The translations under genes were made by a program, and so were the position numbers. Positions 16,537-24,548 of a DNA stretch of 64,000 nt are shown piece after piece; the stretch's first letter is position 1; each line of letters starts with the position of its first letter. The stretch is taken from IMG/VR virus record IMGVR_UViG_3300020392_000010, positions 1 to 64,000 of that record; one strand, written 5' to 3'. The notes under the pieces are model-generated. The model saw only the letters and a list, made by a program, of their open reading frames with translations. It had not been told where the DNA came from and made no database searches. The stretch comes from a virus.

Positions 16537-17354
16537 CCATAAAAATTAGGGCTGGGTAAACCTGAATAATGATCCCATTTATCATCTTCAATCATCTTCC
16601 ATTGATGCCTAGGTCTATACCATATTGTTCTCCCGGTTCCATCTTTTTCCCTAATCATGTCACTGTTACCATAGCATTTCATAAAATTACCTGACTCTTT
16701 TAAGAATGGATTTTTCCAATCTTTAATGCTCCCTCCGCCCATAACATAAGCTAATTCTGGCATGTATTTACAAAGCTTTAATATATCTGGATATTTTTCT
16801 ATTGCTTCATTTGCTTTCATAAATGGGCTTAAATCCTCGATTCTATAAATTATTTCAGCCCTTAAATAGTTACCTATTCCATTAAAATACTTTTGATTTA
16901 AAAGAATTTCACATATAGGTTTATCAAATATTTTTTTATGTAGATTCTCTTTAACATTTTTTACAAACCCTTCAAAGTCTAATGTTGGATCTGGACCACG
17001 GTCCTTTGACCATTCCTGTCCTGGCCACCATTTACCAAATCTTCTCATATCAATAAATGATAATGACATTCCACAGGTTGATTCAAAAATAATATGCGAA
17101 TGTTTATGTTCTTTACCTGTTTTAGTCATTCTAAAATAACCTGACATACCCATTGTCATTCTTATAGGGTAATTGTTTAGATACACTATTAATTCCTTAC
17201 CTCTACTTTTAGCTTTAATAGTAAACAATGGATGTTTTTGAAATAAGGGTTTCCATTTATGTTCTGGATTATTCTTGACTTTATTAAAAGTTTTTCCTTT
17301 AACTGTTTGATTTATATAATCTGCTGTTAATCTAAGTTCTGCTAATTCTGGCAT
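16533..17354 (-). CDS. Formamidopyrimidine-DNA glycosylase / endonuclease VIII-like, zinc-less finger
   Basis: The start is set at the ATG at 17354, giving MPELAELRLTADYINQ: Pro2 and Glu3 are the catalytic residues of the Fpg/Nei family, so the longer frame upstream is not used. The 273-residue product has the N-terminal beta domain, the helix-two-turn-helix (residues about 150-200, EILLNQKYFNGIGNYLRAEI) and a C-terminal finger reading GRTIWYRPRHQ. The usual zinc cysteines (YCPxCQ form) are replaced, so it is a zinc-less finger as in NEIL1-type enzymes. It probably removes oxidised bases from phage DNA. Confidence 0.9.
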   Translation of the reverse strand: MPELAELRLTADYINQTVKGKTFNKVKNNPEHKWKPLFQKHPLFTIKAKSRGKELIVYLNNYPIRMTMGMSGYFRMTKTGKEHKHSHIIFESTCGMSLSFIDMRRFGKWWPGQEWSKDRGPDPTLDFEGFVKNVKENLHKKIFDKPICEILLNQKYFNGIGNYLRAEIIYRIEDLSPFMKANEAIEKYPDILKLCKYMPELAYVMGGGSIKDWKNPFLKESGNFMKCYGNSDMIREKDGTGRTIWYRPRHQWKMIEDDKWDHYSGLPSPNFYG

Positions 17355-17355
17355 A

Positions 17356-17526
17356 TTATTTTTTTTTATTTGGTGGAAATCTACCCCAATTACCGTGGCC
17401 ATCGTAATCTATCATATCATCTTTTAAAGTAGGCATATCTTCTATTTCTTTTTTAGTAGAAAACATAAAAAAGATAATATAAGTAGTAAATACTATAAAA
17501 CCAACGATAAATATTAAAAATACCAC
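17356..17526 (-). CDS. Tiny membrane protein (GTG start), paralogue of its neighbour
   Basis: This 56-residue protein reads as GTG start, VFLIFIVGFIVFTTYIIFF, then a soluble tail ending NWGRFPPNKKK. The GTG directly follows the stop of 17527-17697 (TAAGTG), and its own stop lies one base upstream of the Fpg ATG, so the three are coupled. Its single membrane span aligns with that of the next gene (LIF..G..VF.TY...F), indicating tandem duplication. Function is unknown. A lysis accessory or membrane anchor is possible. Confidence 0.55.
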   Translation of the reverse strand: MVFLIFIVGFIVFTTYIIFFMFSTKKEIEDMPTLKDDMIDYDGHGNWGRFPPNKKK

Positions 17527-17697
17527 TTATCGTTTGTTTTTTTGAATTTTAATCTTTGGGTTTAATTTTTCTTTTTTTACATTAAACCTTCCTTGTTCTT
17601 TTTCCTGCTGCTTATGGGCTCGGTTGATCATTCTAATTAAAAAATACATGTATGTTACGAATATAACTAAGCCTATGCTAAATATTAAAATGTCCAT
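17527..17697 (-). CDS. Tiny membrane protein
   Basis: This 56-residue protein starts MDILIFSIGLVIFVTYMYFL (one membrane span). It then has RMINRAHKQQEKEQGRFNVK and a very basic C-terminus (KIKIQKNKR), giving an N-out, basic cytoplasmic tail prediction. It is read from the ATG at 17697 and stops at 17527. It is the upstream paralogue of 17356-17526. Confidence 0.6.
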   Translation of the reverse strand: MDILIFSIGLVIFVTYMYFLIRMINRAHKQQEKEQGRFNVKKEKLNPKIKIQKNKR

Positions 17698-17701
17698 AAC
17701 T

Positions 17702-17866
17702 TTACTTTTTTAATGTGTTAAAAAAACAGCCTAATCCTAGTATAGAAGGAACCCATATTCCTACGAACATTCCTTCATCTTTATATCCCATAAACCATAA
17801 AGATACTGAGAATAAAAAACTAATAAAAGCTAATAGTATTGGGTAATATTTTTCTAATTGTTTCAT
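17702..17866 (-). CDS. Tiny two-span membrane protein
   Basis: This 54-residue protein starts MKQLEKYYPILLAFISFLF and contains a second span VGIWVPSILGLGCFF, separated by a short loop GYKDEGM. This two-helix hairpin is a form common in small holins and antiholins. It is the first of three consecutive tiny membrane genes on the minus strand, 4 nt before the next ATG and 10 nt after the NifU-like gene. The holin assignment is speculative. Confidence 0.55.
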   Translation of the reverse strand: MKQLEKYYPILLAFISFLFSVSLWFMGYKDEGMFVGIWVPSILGLGCFFNTLKK

Positions 17867-17876
17867 ATTTAATTTA

Positions 17877-18107
17877 TTATATTGTTTCTACTTTTTTAAT
17901 TTCAGGGTCTAGTGCTTTTAGATTAGACTCTAATCCGGTTTTAATAGTTATAGGGCTAATAGAACATGTTTTACATGCTCCTAGTAATTCTACTATTATT
18001 GTTTTATCATCTGTAATTTCTACTAACTCCATATCTCCGCCATCATCTTTTAAATATGGTCTTAAATCGTCTATTGCTTTTAAAACCATTTGTTCTATGT
18101 TTGACAT
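17877..18107 (-). CDS. NifU-like Fe-S cluster scaffold domain protein
   Basis: This 76-residue protein is the stand-alone C-terminal NifU domain: VLKAIDDLRPYLKDDGGDMELVEI followed by VELLGACKTCSIS with CxxC at C45 and C48. Such proteins carry iron-sulfur clusters to apo-enzymes. In a phage it could supply clusters to a phage or host metalloenzyme during infection. It is 3 nt downstream of 18111-18326 and leads into the tiny membrane genes on the same strand. Confidence 0.88.
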   Translation of the reverse strand: MSNIEQMVLKAIDDLRPYLKDDGGDMELVEITDDKTIIVELLGACKTCSISPITIKTGLESNLKALDPEIKKVETI

Positions 18108-18110
18108 AAT

Positions 18111-18326
18111 TTAATTTTTCCAATTTAACAATATATCTTCTAAGTCTTCTAGTATTATTTTAAGATTTTGTTCATAGGAAGCTCCATATGAACAAGGGTC
18201 TTCATTATCTATGTGCATTCTTATTTGATTAAGCCTATTGATTGCATCAGTTTTAAGTTTAGCTTTAAGAATTTCACTTCTATAATTATCTGTTTCAGTG
18301 ATTTTTTTTCTTTTTTTGAAAAACAT
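18111..18326 (-). CDS. Hypothetical small helical protein
   Basis: This 71-residue protein has a basic N-terminus (MFFKKRKKITETDNYRSEIL) and two amphipathic helices (DAINRLNQIRMHID; QNLKIILEDLEDILLNW). It is the first gene of the minus-strand operon that includes the NifU-like, tiny membrane and Fpg genes. An AGTATAATA motif lies 19 nt upstream. No family is recognised. Confidence 0.58.
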   Translation of the reverse strand: MFFKKRKKITETDNYRSEILKAKLKTDAINRLNQIRMHIDNEDPCSYGASYEQNLKIILEDLEDILLNWKN

Positions 18327-18345
18327 AGTTGATATTGATTTATAA

Positions 18346-18356
18346 TATTATACTAA
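18346..18356 (-). promoter_or_regulatory. TTAGTATAATA minus-strand promoter motif
   Basis: The minus strand reads TTAGTATAATA 19 nt before the ATG at 18326. The spacing agrees with those of the sigma-factor gene (20 nt) and 34478 (19 nt). It would drive the 18326-16533 operon. Confidence 0.52.
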
Positions 18357-18391
18357 ATAATTCTAAATATATAAAATAAAGCCCTACTAAT

Positions 18392-18655
18392 ATGAAAAAT
18401 TGGAATCAAATATTTGAACGTCATGATGAAGAATGGCCTCAAGAAATACTTTCAATGACAGTAGATCAGCTATTAGATAAATTAAAAGAAATGAATCTAA
18501 GCGACGAGTATAGTACTATTGAAAATATTTTAAACACTCATTGTATGGGAGATTCTATGGGTATGGATGAAATGCCAACCTTCGATGAAATAGCAAATAG
18601 AGAACCCACTCCATTTGATTCAATGATGGATAAAGATTCATGGATGGATTTATAA
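18392..18655 (+). CDS. Small tagged acidic cargo protein
   Basis: This 87-residue protein starts MKNWNQIFERHDEEW, a variant of the tag with IFE at residues 7-9. It is acidic and Met-rich (DSMGMDEMPTFDEI; MMDKDSWMD). A TATAAAATA variant of the late motif lies in the upstream gap. It heads a plus-strand block of tagged proteins that leads into baseplate gp25. No family is recognised. Confidence 0.58.
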   Translation: MKNWNQIFERHDEEWPQEILSMTVDQLLDKLKEMNLSDEYSTIENILNTHCMGDSMGMDEMPTFDEIANREPTPFDSMMDKDSWMDL

Positions 18656-18665
18656 AATACCCGGT

Positions 18666-19700
18666 ATGATAAAAAGTTACGAACAATATATTAAAGAGCA
18701 CTTTGGAGCTATAACAATTGAGTATCCGCCGGAAGACCTGTTTACTAGAAACCCAAGTGTACCAACACCTTTAGCATTAAACACTCACGTAGGAGGAGCT
18801 GGTAGAATGCCTATGCATTGGAACAATTCTCCGTATCTTTCAGGAGGATTTGGAGGATCTGGATATGGAAGATTTGGATCTGATCCAGATGCAGGGAATA
18901 ATAATAATGACATAGGTACTCTATATACTGAAATGGACCAGTATGTATCTAGTTTATTGGATAAAGTAAAAGCAGAGTTAGATTTGCATGTTATTACTAA
19001 AACTGAAAACGGTGAATATGAAAAAATATTAGATGAAATAAAGAAAAATATATCTAGTAAAAAACTTATTTTAGATGAAGATTATTTAGACCCAGAAGAA
19101 GGCACTATAAACTATTGGATGATGGATTCTGAAATAATATTTGAAGTTGAAATGGAGACTCCACCTACTAGCGGTGTTCCTGGAACTTATTATGATCCGC
19201 CAGAACCAGGTGAGTCTGGTGAATATGAAACAACAGTATGGTCTTCTGTTTCAGATGAAACCCCTATTGATCCTACACCAGGGATAGGATCAATGGAGGA
19301 CGTGATTAGTACATTCAATAAATATAAGAGATTTATACAAATAACAATGTATAATGAAGGATTAAATAAGGTATATGATATGATGCAATCAACTATAAAC
19401 AACATAGGCGGTTGGATTGATTCAGAGTATGAAGAATTAGATCATGAGTATTTTGATGTTGGAGGCACTTCTTCAAAAGAAGAAGCAGGAGAAGTAGTTG
19501 ATAATCTAGGTATACTATATTATATTTTTAGAATAGTTACGGTACCGCTTGGATCAATTCAAAAAGATAGAGCAGAGATGCAAAAGGTAGCTTATAGGCG
19601 TCCACCTAAAAATCAATATAAATTATCGGATAAATGTCTATTATTACTATCTAATGTAATTAATATACCCGATATCTTAAAATCACAACCCAGAGAATGA
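18666..19700 (+). CDS. Tagged virion protein, unknown function
   Basis: This 344-residue protein begins MIKSYEQYIKEHFGAI, a clear YxxYIxE tag with the predicted cut after IKE. A Gly-rich stretch follows (SGGFGGSGYGRFGSDPDAG), then a helical domain, a Pro-rich acidic linker (PPEPGESGEYET) and a C-terminal helical domain. Its last codons overlap the next tagged gene (ATGA-type overlap). It is probably an internal or structural protein. Catalytic residues are not visible. Confidence 0.63.
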   Translation: MIKSYEQYIKEHFGAITIEYPPEDLFTRNPSVPTPLALNTHVGGAGRMPMHWNNSPYLSGGFGGSGYGRFGSDPDAGNNNNDIGTLYTEMDQYVSSLLDKVKAELDLHVITKTENGEYEKILDEIKKNISSKKLILDEDYLDPEEGTINYWMMDSEIIFEVEMETPPTSGVPGTYYDPPEPGESGEYETTVWSSVSDETPIDPTPGIGSMEDVISTFNKYKRFIQITMYNEGLNKVYDMMQSTINNIGGWIDSEYEELDHEYFDVGGTSSKEEAGEVVDNLGILYYIFRIVTVPLGSIQKDRAEMQKVAYRRPPKNQYKLSDKCLLLLSNVINIPDILKSQPRE

Positions 19701-19921
19701 AAAATTATATTAAAAACTTTAAAGGATTTATAGCAGAGTCTATTGAAACAAACACTAAAGAAGTGCAACTGTTAGATCAAAAAAAAGCTTTACAGGAAAA
19801 ATTAAAGCAAACGACTGATGATATTCAAAAAACCCAAATAGAATCCGATATTTCTAAACTAGATATAGAGATAGAAAAAATTAGACAAATAGAGAAACAA
19901 GAAGAGGCCAATGAAGCATAA
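19697..19921 (+). CDS. Small tagged coiled-coil cargo protein
   Basis: This 74-residue protein starts MKNYIKNFKGFIAESIET, nearly the same form as T4 internal-protein leaders that end FIAEA. The predicted cut is after IAE. The remainder is a single long charged coiled coil (QKKALQEKLKQTTDDIQKTQ). It overlaps both neighbours, so 18666-20363 is translationally coupled. The first 21 nt are also identical at 30667 and 30926. Confidence 0.7.
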   Translation: MKNYIKNFKGFIAESIETNTKEVQLLDQKKALQEKLKQTTDDIQKTQIESDISKLDIEIEKIRQIEKQEEANEA

Positions 19922-20363
19922 TAAACAACATATAAAAAAGATAGAAGACTTTTTAAATGAAGAAAAAGATAATGTAGTTTACAATACTAATTATGCAGGT
20001 ATGGTAAATGGCGCAATTGCTAATCTTTACACTAATATAATGGCAATTGCTCAAGAACTAGCTAATGAAAAACTAGCTAGAGATCCCTACAATAGCACTG
20101 GAGATATAGAAGAGGTAGATATATCAAGAGCTCTTAATTTAATTTTTCATAGTGATTGGAAAAAAAATATGAAAGAAAAATGCCTACAGGGTATTCAATT
20201 AAATGCTGCAAATAGAGCTAATAAAAAAGATGATATATCCAATAAAAAGAATCAAAGAGCCTTGGCTAGATTACATAAAAATGACAATACTATTGAAATA
20301 GACACTACTGATGTTAGATTTAGCGATCAGGCGTCAGGAAATGGACCTGGATCTAATCAATAA
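19911..20363 (+). CDS. Tagged virion protein, unknown function
   Basis: This 150-residue protein starts MKHNKQHIKKIEDFLNEEKDN, with a predicted cut after LNE at residues 15-17. The mature part has a hydrophobic helix-rich centre (GMVNGAIANLYTNIMAIAQE) and a disordered tail ending SGNGPGSNQ. It overlaps 19697-19921 by 11 nt and precedes two structural genes. No family is recognised. Confidence 0.62.
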   Translation: MKHNKQHIKKIEDFLNEEKDNVVYNTNYAGMVNGAIANLYTNIMAIAQELANEKLARDPYNSTGDIEEVDISRALNLIFHSDWKKNMKEKCLQGIQLNAANRANKKDDISNKKNQRALARLHKNDNTIEIDTTDVRFSDQASGNGPGSNQ

Positions 20364-20387
20364 ATTTTTTAAAATAAATAAAATTAG

Positions 20388-21122
20388 ATGACTGAAGAAG
20401 AATTAATAAAAGACATTAATGAGGAAATAACATTTTCAGGAATGTTACCTTACTCTTTACCTGAAAAAGAAGTAAAAAGACAACTTGAAATAGGTACAAG
20501 ATATTTTTGGGATAACTGGAGACATGCGGTTGAACCTAGATATTTAACGTTACCTAAAGAGTTGTTTATGTCTAAACATTTTAAAAAAATACGTCAAATT
20601 CAGTTACCTGATTGCGTACAGTTTGTTACACAGTGCAAAGAACCTACAGGAGGTTCTATTTTTGGAACAATGGATAGGGACTTTTCAGAGTCAAAATTTA
20701 TAGGTTCAGAGGTGTTTCTAACGCCTTTTATAGGGGAAAGTATAATGTATAGAACAGTCATATTTAGTTTTCTAGATTTAACGAGGGGGCTTGTACTAGA
20801 CACTATAGCCTACGATTATAATAAAAATAGTAAATTATTAACTATTGTTGGAAGAACCCCAAAAGTAGACGCAGTTATACAATTTTATAAAAAGTTAGAG
20901 GTTGACAAACTATATGAAGATGAAATCTTTCAAAGATGGGTAAGGGCTAAATGTAAAGTAAGGCTTGCTCATATGTTACAAACCTTTAAATACACACTGC
21001 CTGGTAATGTAGCAATAAGTTATGAATCAATTACATCAACAGCCGAAGCAGAAATAAAGGCAGTTGAAGATATGATGAGTAAAGAAAATACACCGGATTG
21101 GATTTACTTATACAGACAATAA
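20388..21122 (+). CDS. Putative neck/connector or baseplate structural protein
   Basis: This 244-residue untagged protein has the form of a phage structural protein, with helical N-terminal (KEVKRQLEIGTRYFWDNW), beta-rich middle and helical C-terminal parts (RWVRAKCKVRLAHMLQTF). It is followed 14 nt later by baseplate gp25. T4-like genomes often place connector or tail-completion genes near such genes, but I cannot assign it to gp13, gp14, gp15 or another T4 product from sequence alone. Confidence 0.55.
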   Translation: MTEEELIKDINEEITFSGMLPYSLPEKEVKRQLEIGTRYFWDNWRHAVEPRYLTLPKELFMSKHFKKIRQIQLPDCVQFVTQCKEPTGGSIFGTMDRDFSESKFIGSEVFLTPFIGESIMYRTVIFSFLDLTRGLVLDTIAYDYNKNSKLLTIVGRTPKVDAVIQFYKKLEVDKLYEDEIFQRWVRAKCKVRLAHMLQTFKYTLPGNVAISYESITSTAEAEIKAVEDMMSKENTPDWIYLYRQ

Positions 21123-21136
21123 AATAATATACTAAA

Positions 21137-21511
21137 ATGGGAACTAGTCTTAAAGACATATATATGAGATCGGAAGATGATCCAAATTATAAAAAGGGAA
21201 TACTACAAGTCTCTGATAATACAGAGGAAGCAATATCTCAAATAAAAATGACTGTTCTTACAGAAAAAGGTAGTGTGCTAGGAGAACCTAATTTTGGGTT
21301 AGATGTTAATAAATATCTTTTTGACTTTGATACGGATCCATTTGGATTATCAAATGAAGCCAATGAACAAATAGAAAGATATGTTTCCTCTTCTAAAATA
21401 AAAAATATTGACGTAACGCCTGCTAAATATACCGATGAAAAAGATAGAGACGTTTTTGTGTTAAAAATAAATATAGACGGAGATAATCCATTTGGAATAT
21501 TCTACGGATAA
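21137..21511 (+). CDS. 25: Baseplate wedge protein gp25-like
   Basis: This 124-residue protein contains the gp25/GPW family core: NTEEAISQIKMTVLTEKGS, then GEPNFGLDVNKYLFD and a C-terminal strand RDVFVLKINID. The family forms the inner baseplate wedge of contractile tails (T4 gp25, P2 W). Length is normal for the family. It is the last gene of a plus-strand block and is convergent with the portal gene, with only 18 nt between the stops. Confidence 0.85.
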   Translation: MGTSLKDIYMRSEDDPNYKKGILQVSDNTEEAISQIKMTVLTEKGSVLGEPNFGLDVNKYLFDFDTDPFGLSNEANEQIERYVSSSKIKNIDVTPAKYTDEKDRDVFVLKINIDGDNPFGIFYG

Positions 21512-21529
21512 ATTAATTAAGCGAAAATG

Positions 21530-23269
21530 TTATAATTGACCTTCTCCTTTAGTTTCACCACCATCCACTACTTCACCTCCTCCTTCAGGGGCTGCTGCGT
21601 CTCCTCCTGGAGCGGCTGCTGCTGCTCCTGCTGCTCCTGCGTCTGGGGCTCCAGCTGCATCGGCTCCTCCTGGAGCGGCTGCTGCTTGTTGCTCAGCTTC
21701 TTCTTTTTCCTCCTGTTCCTGTATGATGTAATTTTTATTAGTTGCAATTTCATCATCGGACATTTTGAGTTCTTTTCTAATTAGATACTCAGTAGAGAAA
21801 TATGGAGTGCCGTCGTCATTCATTACACCTTTCATAGCAGTAAAGCTAGCTAATCTCTTGTTAGCTACTTCTCTTTCTTTCATTTCTTCAAATAAATTAT
21901 CATTGTTAAATACAACACCTATAGCATTCTTAAACTTATGATCTCCTTTTATTTGAGGTATATCTAATTCCATTTGTAACCACAGCGGTTTAGTTATAAG
22001 TTCTTGTATAGTTGTTCTAATTCTATTTATGAATTTATTATATCTTATTTCTTCACGGGTTATACCTTCTGCATTAAGTGTAAATGCTCCCATTCCAGAT
22101 TGACCTTCCCAACGTGAATATGGTATTTTAGAATCCATTTTTAATTTCTTTAAAAAGTGATTAAGTAACTCGGAACCAGATAAATTAGGACCGGGATATT
22201 GTAAAGGTTCTATTTTTACCTGTTCATTTCTATCATTAACCGGAAGAATATAATTTTTATAGAATAAAATGTTAGGTTGTCCATTTACTTTTATTTCACC
22301 TGATTCATTATCAAAGTTAATATCCTCTTTAAGAATATTTAAAAACTCCCTGACATCTTCCTGTGCCTTTTGAATTGATTTAGAACCAACGGGTACCGTT
22401 GTAGTTAATCTAATAGGCGCATTCATAACGTGCCATATTACTTTACTTTGTTCTATTATTCTTAATAGGTTAAATGATCTAATTAATCGTTCTACAAAGC
22501 TAACTCTCTTTGTTCTAAAATGATTAGAATAAGATAGGTAAATTATTTGAGAATCAGTAAGCGTTCTGGTTTCTGTACTATTAGGAGTGTATTGAGTCCA
22601 TTGTAGAAATAATTTACCTGCATTATCTTTTGATAATTGAGGAACTACGCTAGTTGGATCTAATTCCTTATATCCTATTATCTCTCTAGGTTTTTGAGGA
22701 TTATCATATATTATTTCAAAGGCTAAATGGCCTTCTACTAAATATTGATATACATATTGCCAGGCAGATATACCTTCTCCAAAGCCCCATGAATTGTATA
22801 TTTTATGAAAGTTTTCATTATATTTTCTTATTACATTATCTTGATATTTTAATCTCTGTTCCTTTGAATTTCCTTTATACATCATTTTACCCACTGGGTC
22901 AGAAGGTTGACAAAACATGTTTTCGTCATCATATACAATTACATCATCGGTAATTGTTTCTAGTACAAATTCTATTTCCCCATTAGATGCAATGTCTCTA
23001 AGTCTTTCTCTTTTTATAGCGTAATCTAATTGAAAGAACGCAACAGCCTTTGTTCTTAATTGAGAAGTAGTATCAGAGATTGCCATAGACATTCTCATCA
23101 TTTCGTTTTGACCATATTGTTCATTACTTCTAGCCATTAATTGACTTTCAATAAACCCTATAGCTTGTGAATTTTTGAGAAGCAGGTCTTCATGCCTTAC
23201 ATTAAATCTACTTAATGCAGATAATCTACTACTTAATCTATTTACTGTATTTTCTAAAAATCCTGCCAT
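21530..23269 (-). CDS. 20: Portal protein gp20-like
   Basis: This 579-residue protein matches T4-type portals, with DISTSS-free core motifs such as IVYDDENMFC, SWGFGEGISAWQYVYQYL, DPTSVVPQ and FNLLRIIEQSKVIWHVMNAP. The dodecameric portal forms the DNA entry vertex and head-tail junction. T4 gp20 is about 524 aa; the extra length is a C-terminal Ala/Gly/Pro/Asp-rich tail of about 60 residues beginning near EEKEEAEQQAAAA. The tail is encoded by a GC-rich patch unlike its surroundings. The order portal, unknown, gp4 on one strand suggests a head-completion operon. Confidence 0.9.
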   Translation of the reverse strand: MAGFLENTVNRLSSRLSALSRFNVRHEDLLLKNSQAIGFIESQLMARSNEQYGQNEMMRMSMAISDTTSQLRTKAVAFFQLDYAIKRERLRDIASNGEIEFVLETITDDVIVYDDENMFCQPSDPVGKMMYKGNSKEQRLKYQDNVIRKYNENFHKIYNSWGFGEGISAWQYVYQYLVEGHLAFEIIYDNPQKPREIIGYKELDPTSVVPQLSKDNAGKLFLQWTQYTPNSTETRTLTDSQIIYLSYSNHFRTKRVSFVERLIRSFNLLRIIEQSKVIWHVMNAPIRLTTTVPVGSKSIQKAQEDVREFLNILKEDINFDNESGEIKVNGQPNILFYKNYILPVNDRNEQVKIEPLQYPGPNLSGSELLNHFLKKLKMDSKIPYSRWEGQSGMGAFTLNAEGITREEIRYNKFINRIRTTIQELITKPLWLQMELDIPQIKGDHKFKNAIGVVFNNDNLFEEMKEREVANKRLASFTAMKGVMNDDGTPYFSTEYLIRKELKMSDDEIATNKNYIIQEQEEKEEAEQQAAAAPGGADAAGAPDAGAAGAAAAAPGGDAAAPEGGGEVVDGGETKGEGQL

Positions 23270-23302
23270 TATATGTAATTATATTTTATAAATATTTATC
23301 TA

Positions 23303-23980
23303 TTAAAAGAATTTAGATTCAAATCTTTCAAATATTCCCTGTAATCCTCCAATCTTTTGATTGAATGTAATACCATTTGAAGTTATTCCCATATTATATA
23401 AACTAGGAAGAGTGTTCCAATCTAGTAATCTAACTTTCTTTATACTATTTATCTCATAGTTTTTAACTGCAAAGCTAACATTAGCATTAACTACTTTGTT
23501 CATAAAAGATTCACTTACAGCTAAGAAAGGTTGTAAATATTGTTGATTTCTAAGCCTCTCTTTTAAAGGAGCTTCTATTGTTTTTAAATCTTCACTAACA
23601 TAAGGCTCTATAAAATTGTTTTTAACATTCATTAATGCATAATAAGAATCTAGCACAAGCCTCCTATACTTTGGTTCCATTAGCTTTAAATTAAGAATGG
23701 ATTGATAGTTTTCATTGTTTAAACTTAAGGCGATGCCAATGGGCATTATATCATAATAAGGCTTTTTTGTTATATTTAGCTTTTCCCCTATATTTTCTTT
23801 ATATTCTTGCTGATCAAAAGGTATTAACTCAGGGGATATTTGAAAACCAGGGTCTATACCTAATGAATACATGTGACCAGGTATAAGAGAAGGTGTCATG
23901 GCTATGCCATGATCTTCTACAATTTTAAAAGGATCTTCTATTTGGTATTTTAAGCTTATTTCTCTTAGTAACTTAGCCAT
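23303..23980 (-). CDS. Hypothetical head/connector-associated protein
   Basis: This 225-residue protein (MAKLLREISLKYQIEDPFKI) contains MTPSLIPGHMYSLGIDPGF and a Pro-rich central part. It lies between gp4 and the portal gene on the same strand, so a role in head assembly, portal or completion is reasonable by context. No family is recognised. A weaker AGAATAAT-type motif lies 16 nt upstream (about 23997-24008). Confidence 0.58.
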   Translation of the reverse strand: MAKLLREISLKYQIEDPFKIVEDHGIAMTPSLIPGHMYSLGIDPGFQISPELIPFDQQEYKENIGEKLNITKKPYYDIMPIGIALSLNNENYQSILNLKLMEPKYRRLVLDSYYALMNVKNNFIEPYVSEDLKTIEAPLKERLRNQQYLQPFLAVSESFMNKVVNANVSFAVKNYEINSIKKVRLLDWNTLPSLYNMGITSNGITFNQKIGGLQGIFERFESKFF

Positions 23981-24032
23981 ATATTTTATTGCTTAATATT
24001 ATTCTACAATATCTGTGTAAAAAGTTTTGTTT

Positions 24033-24548
24033 CTATCTAAAGTTATTAAATAGAAAGTTTTCAGTTATTATTCCAAATTTTATTCCTTTGGAATCAGCGT
24101 AATCTTTTGCAGCCTCGAATTTAGCTCTATTTACTAGATATGCTTTAGTGTGACTGAGATATTGCTTCATTTGTTTTTCAGTCATTTTTTTAACAGGTTT
24201 AGGGGGCTGGGTATATTTTAAGGGTTTTATTTCTAAAATCCATTTTTTAAAGTTTCCACTCTTATCTTTTGTTACAATATATGCATCTACCCAGTATTTA
24301 CAAGTTTTTTTACTAACTGGATTCCAATAGGCTATACCTACTGGTTCTGAGGAATATTTTAATATTTTTTCATTGTCATCGCAAAACTTTAAAAATTTAT
24401 ATTCCCAACTAGATCGGTATATTATTTGAGAAACGTCGCCTTCGTATTTTTCAGGATTTTTAGGAACAAAATATCCTTGCCTAATTTTTCCTCTTCTAGG
24501 TTTAAGAGTATCTTTTATACTTTTAGACTTATTATTTTTATTAGACAT
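24033..24548 (-). CDS. 4: Head completion protein gp4-like (nuclease-like)
   Basis: This 171-residue protein shows the gp4/gp50-65-type order: KPRRGKIRQGYFVPKNPEKY, IIYRSSWEYKFLKFCDDN, SEPVGIAYWNP, KYWVDAYIV and WILEIKPLKYTQPP. T4 gp4 is needed for head completion before tail joining. The E-x-K of the last motif and the D of the earlier strand suggest a PD-(D/E)XK-type nuclease fold. It starts on the stop of the EF-hand protein gene (TAATG overlap). Confidence 0.88.
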   Translation of the reverse strand: MSNKNNKSKSIKDTLKPRRGKIRQGYFVPKNPEKYEGDVSQIIYRSSWEYKFLKFCDDNEKILKYSSEPVGIAYWNPVSKKTCKYWVDAYIVTKDKSGNFKKWILEIKPLKYTQPPKPVKKMTEKQMKQYLSHTKAYLVNRAKFEAAKDYADSKGIKFGIITENFLFNNFR

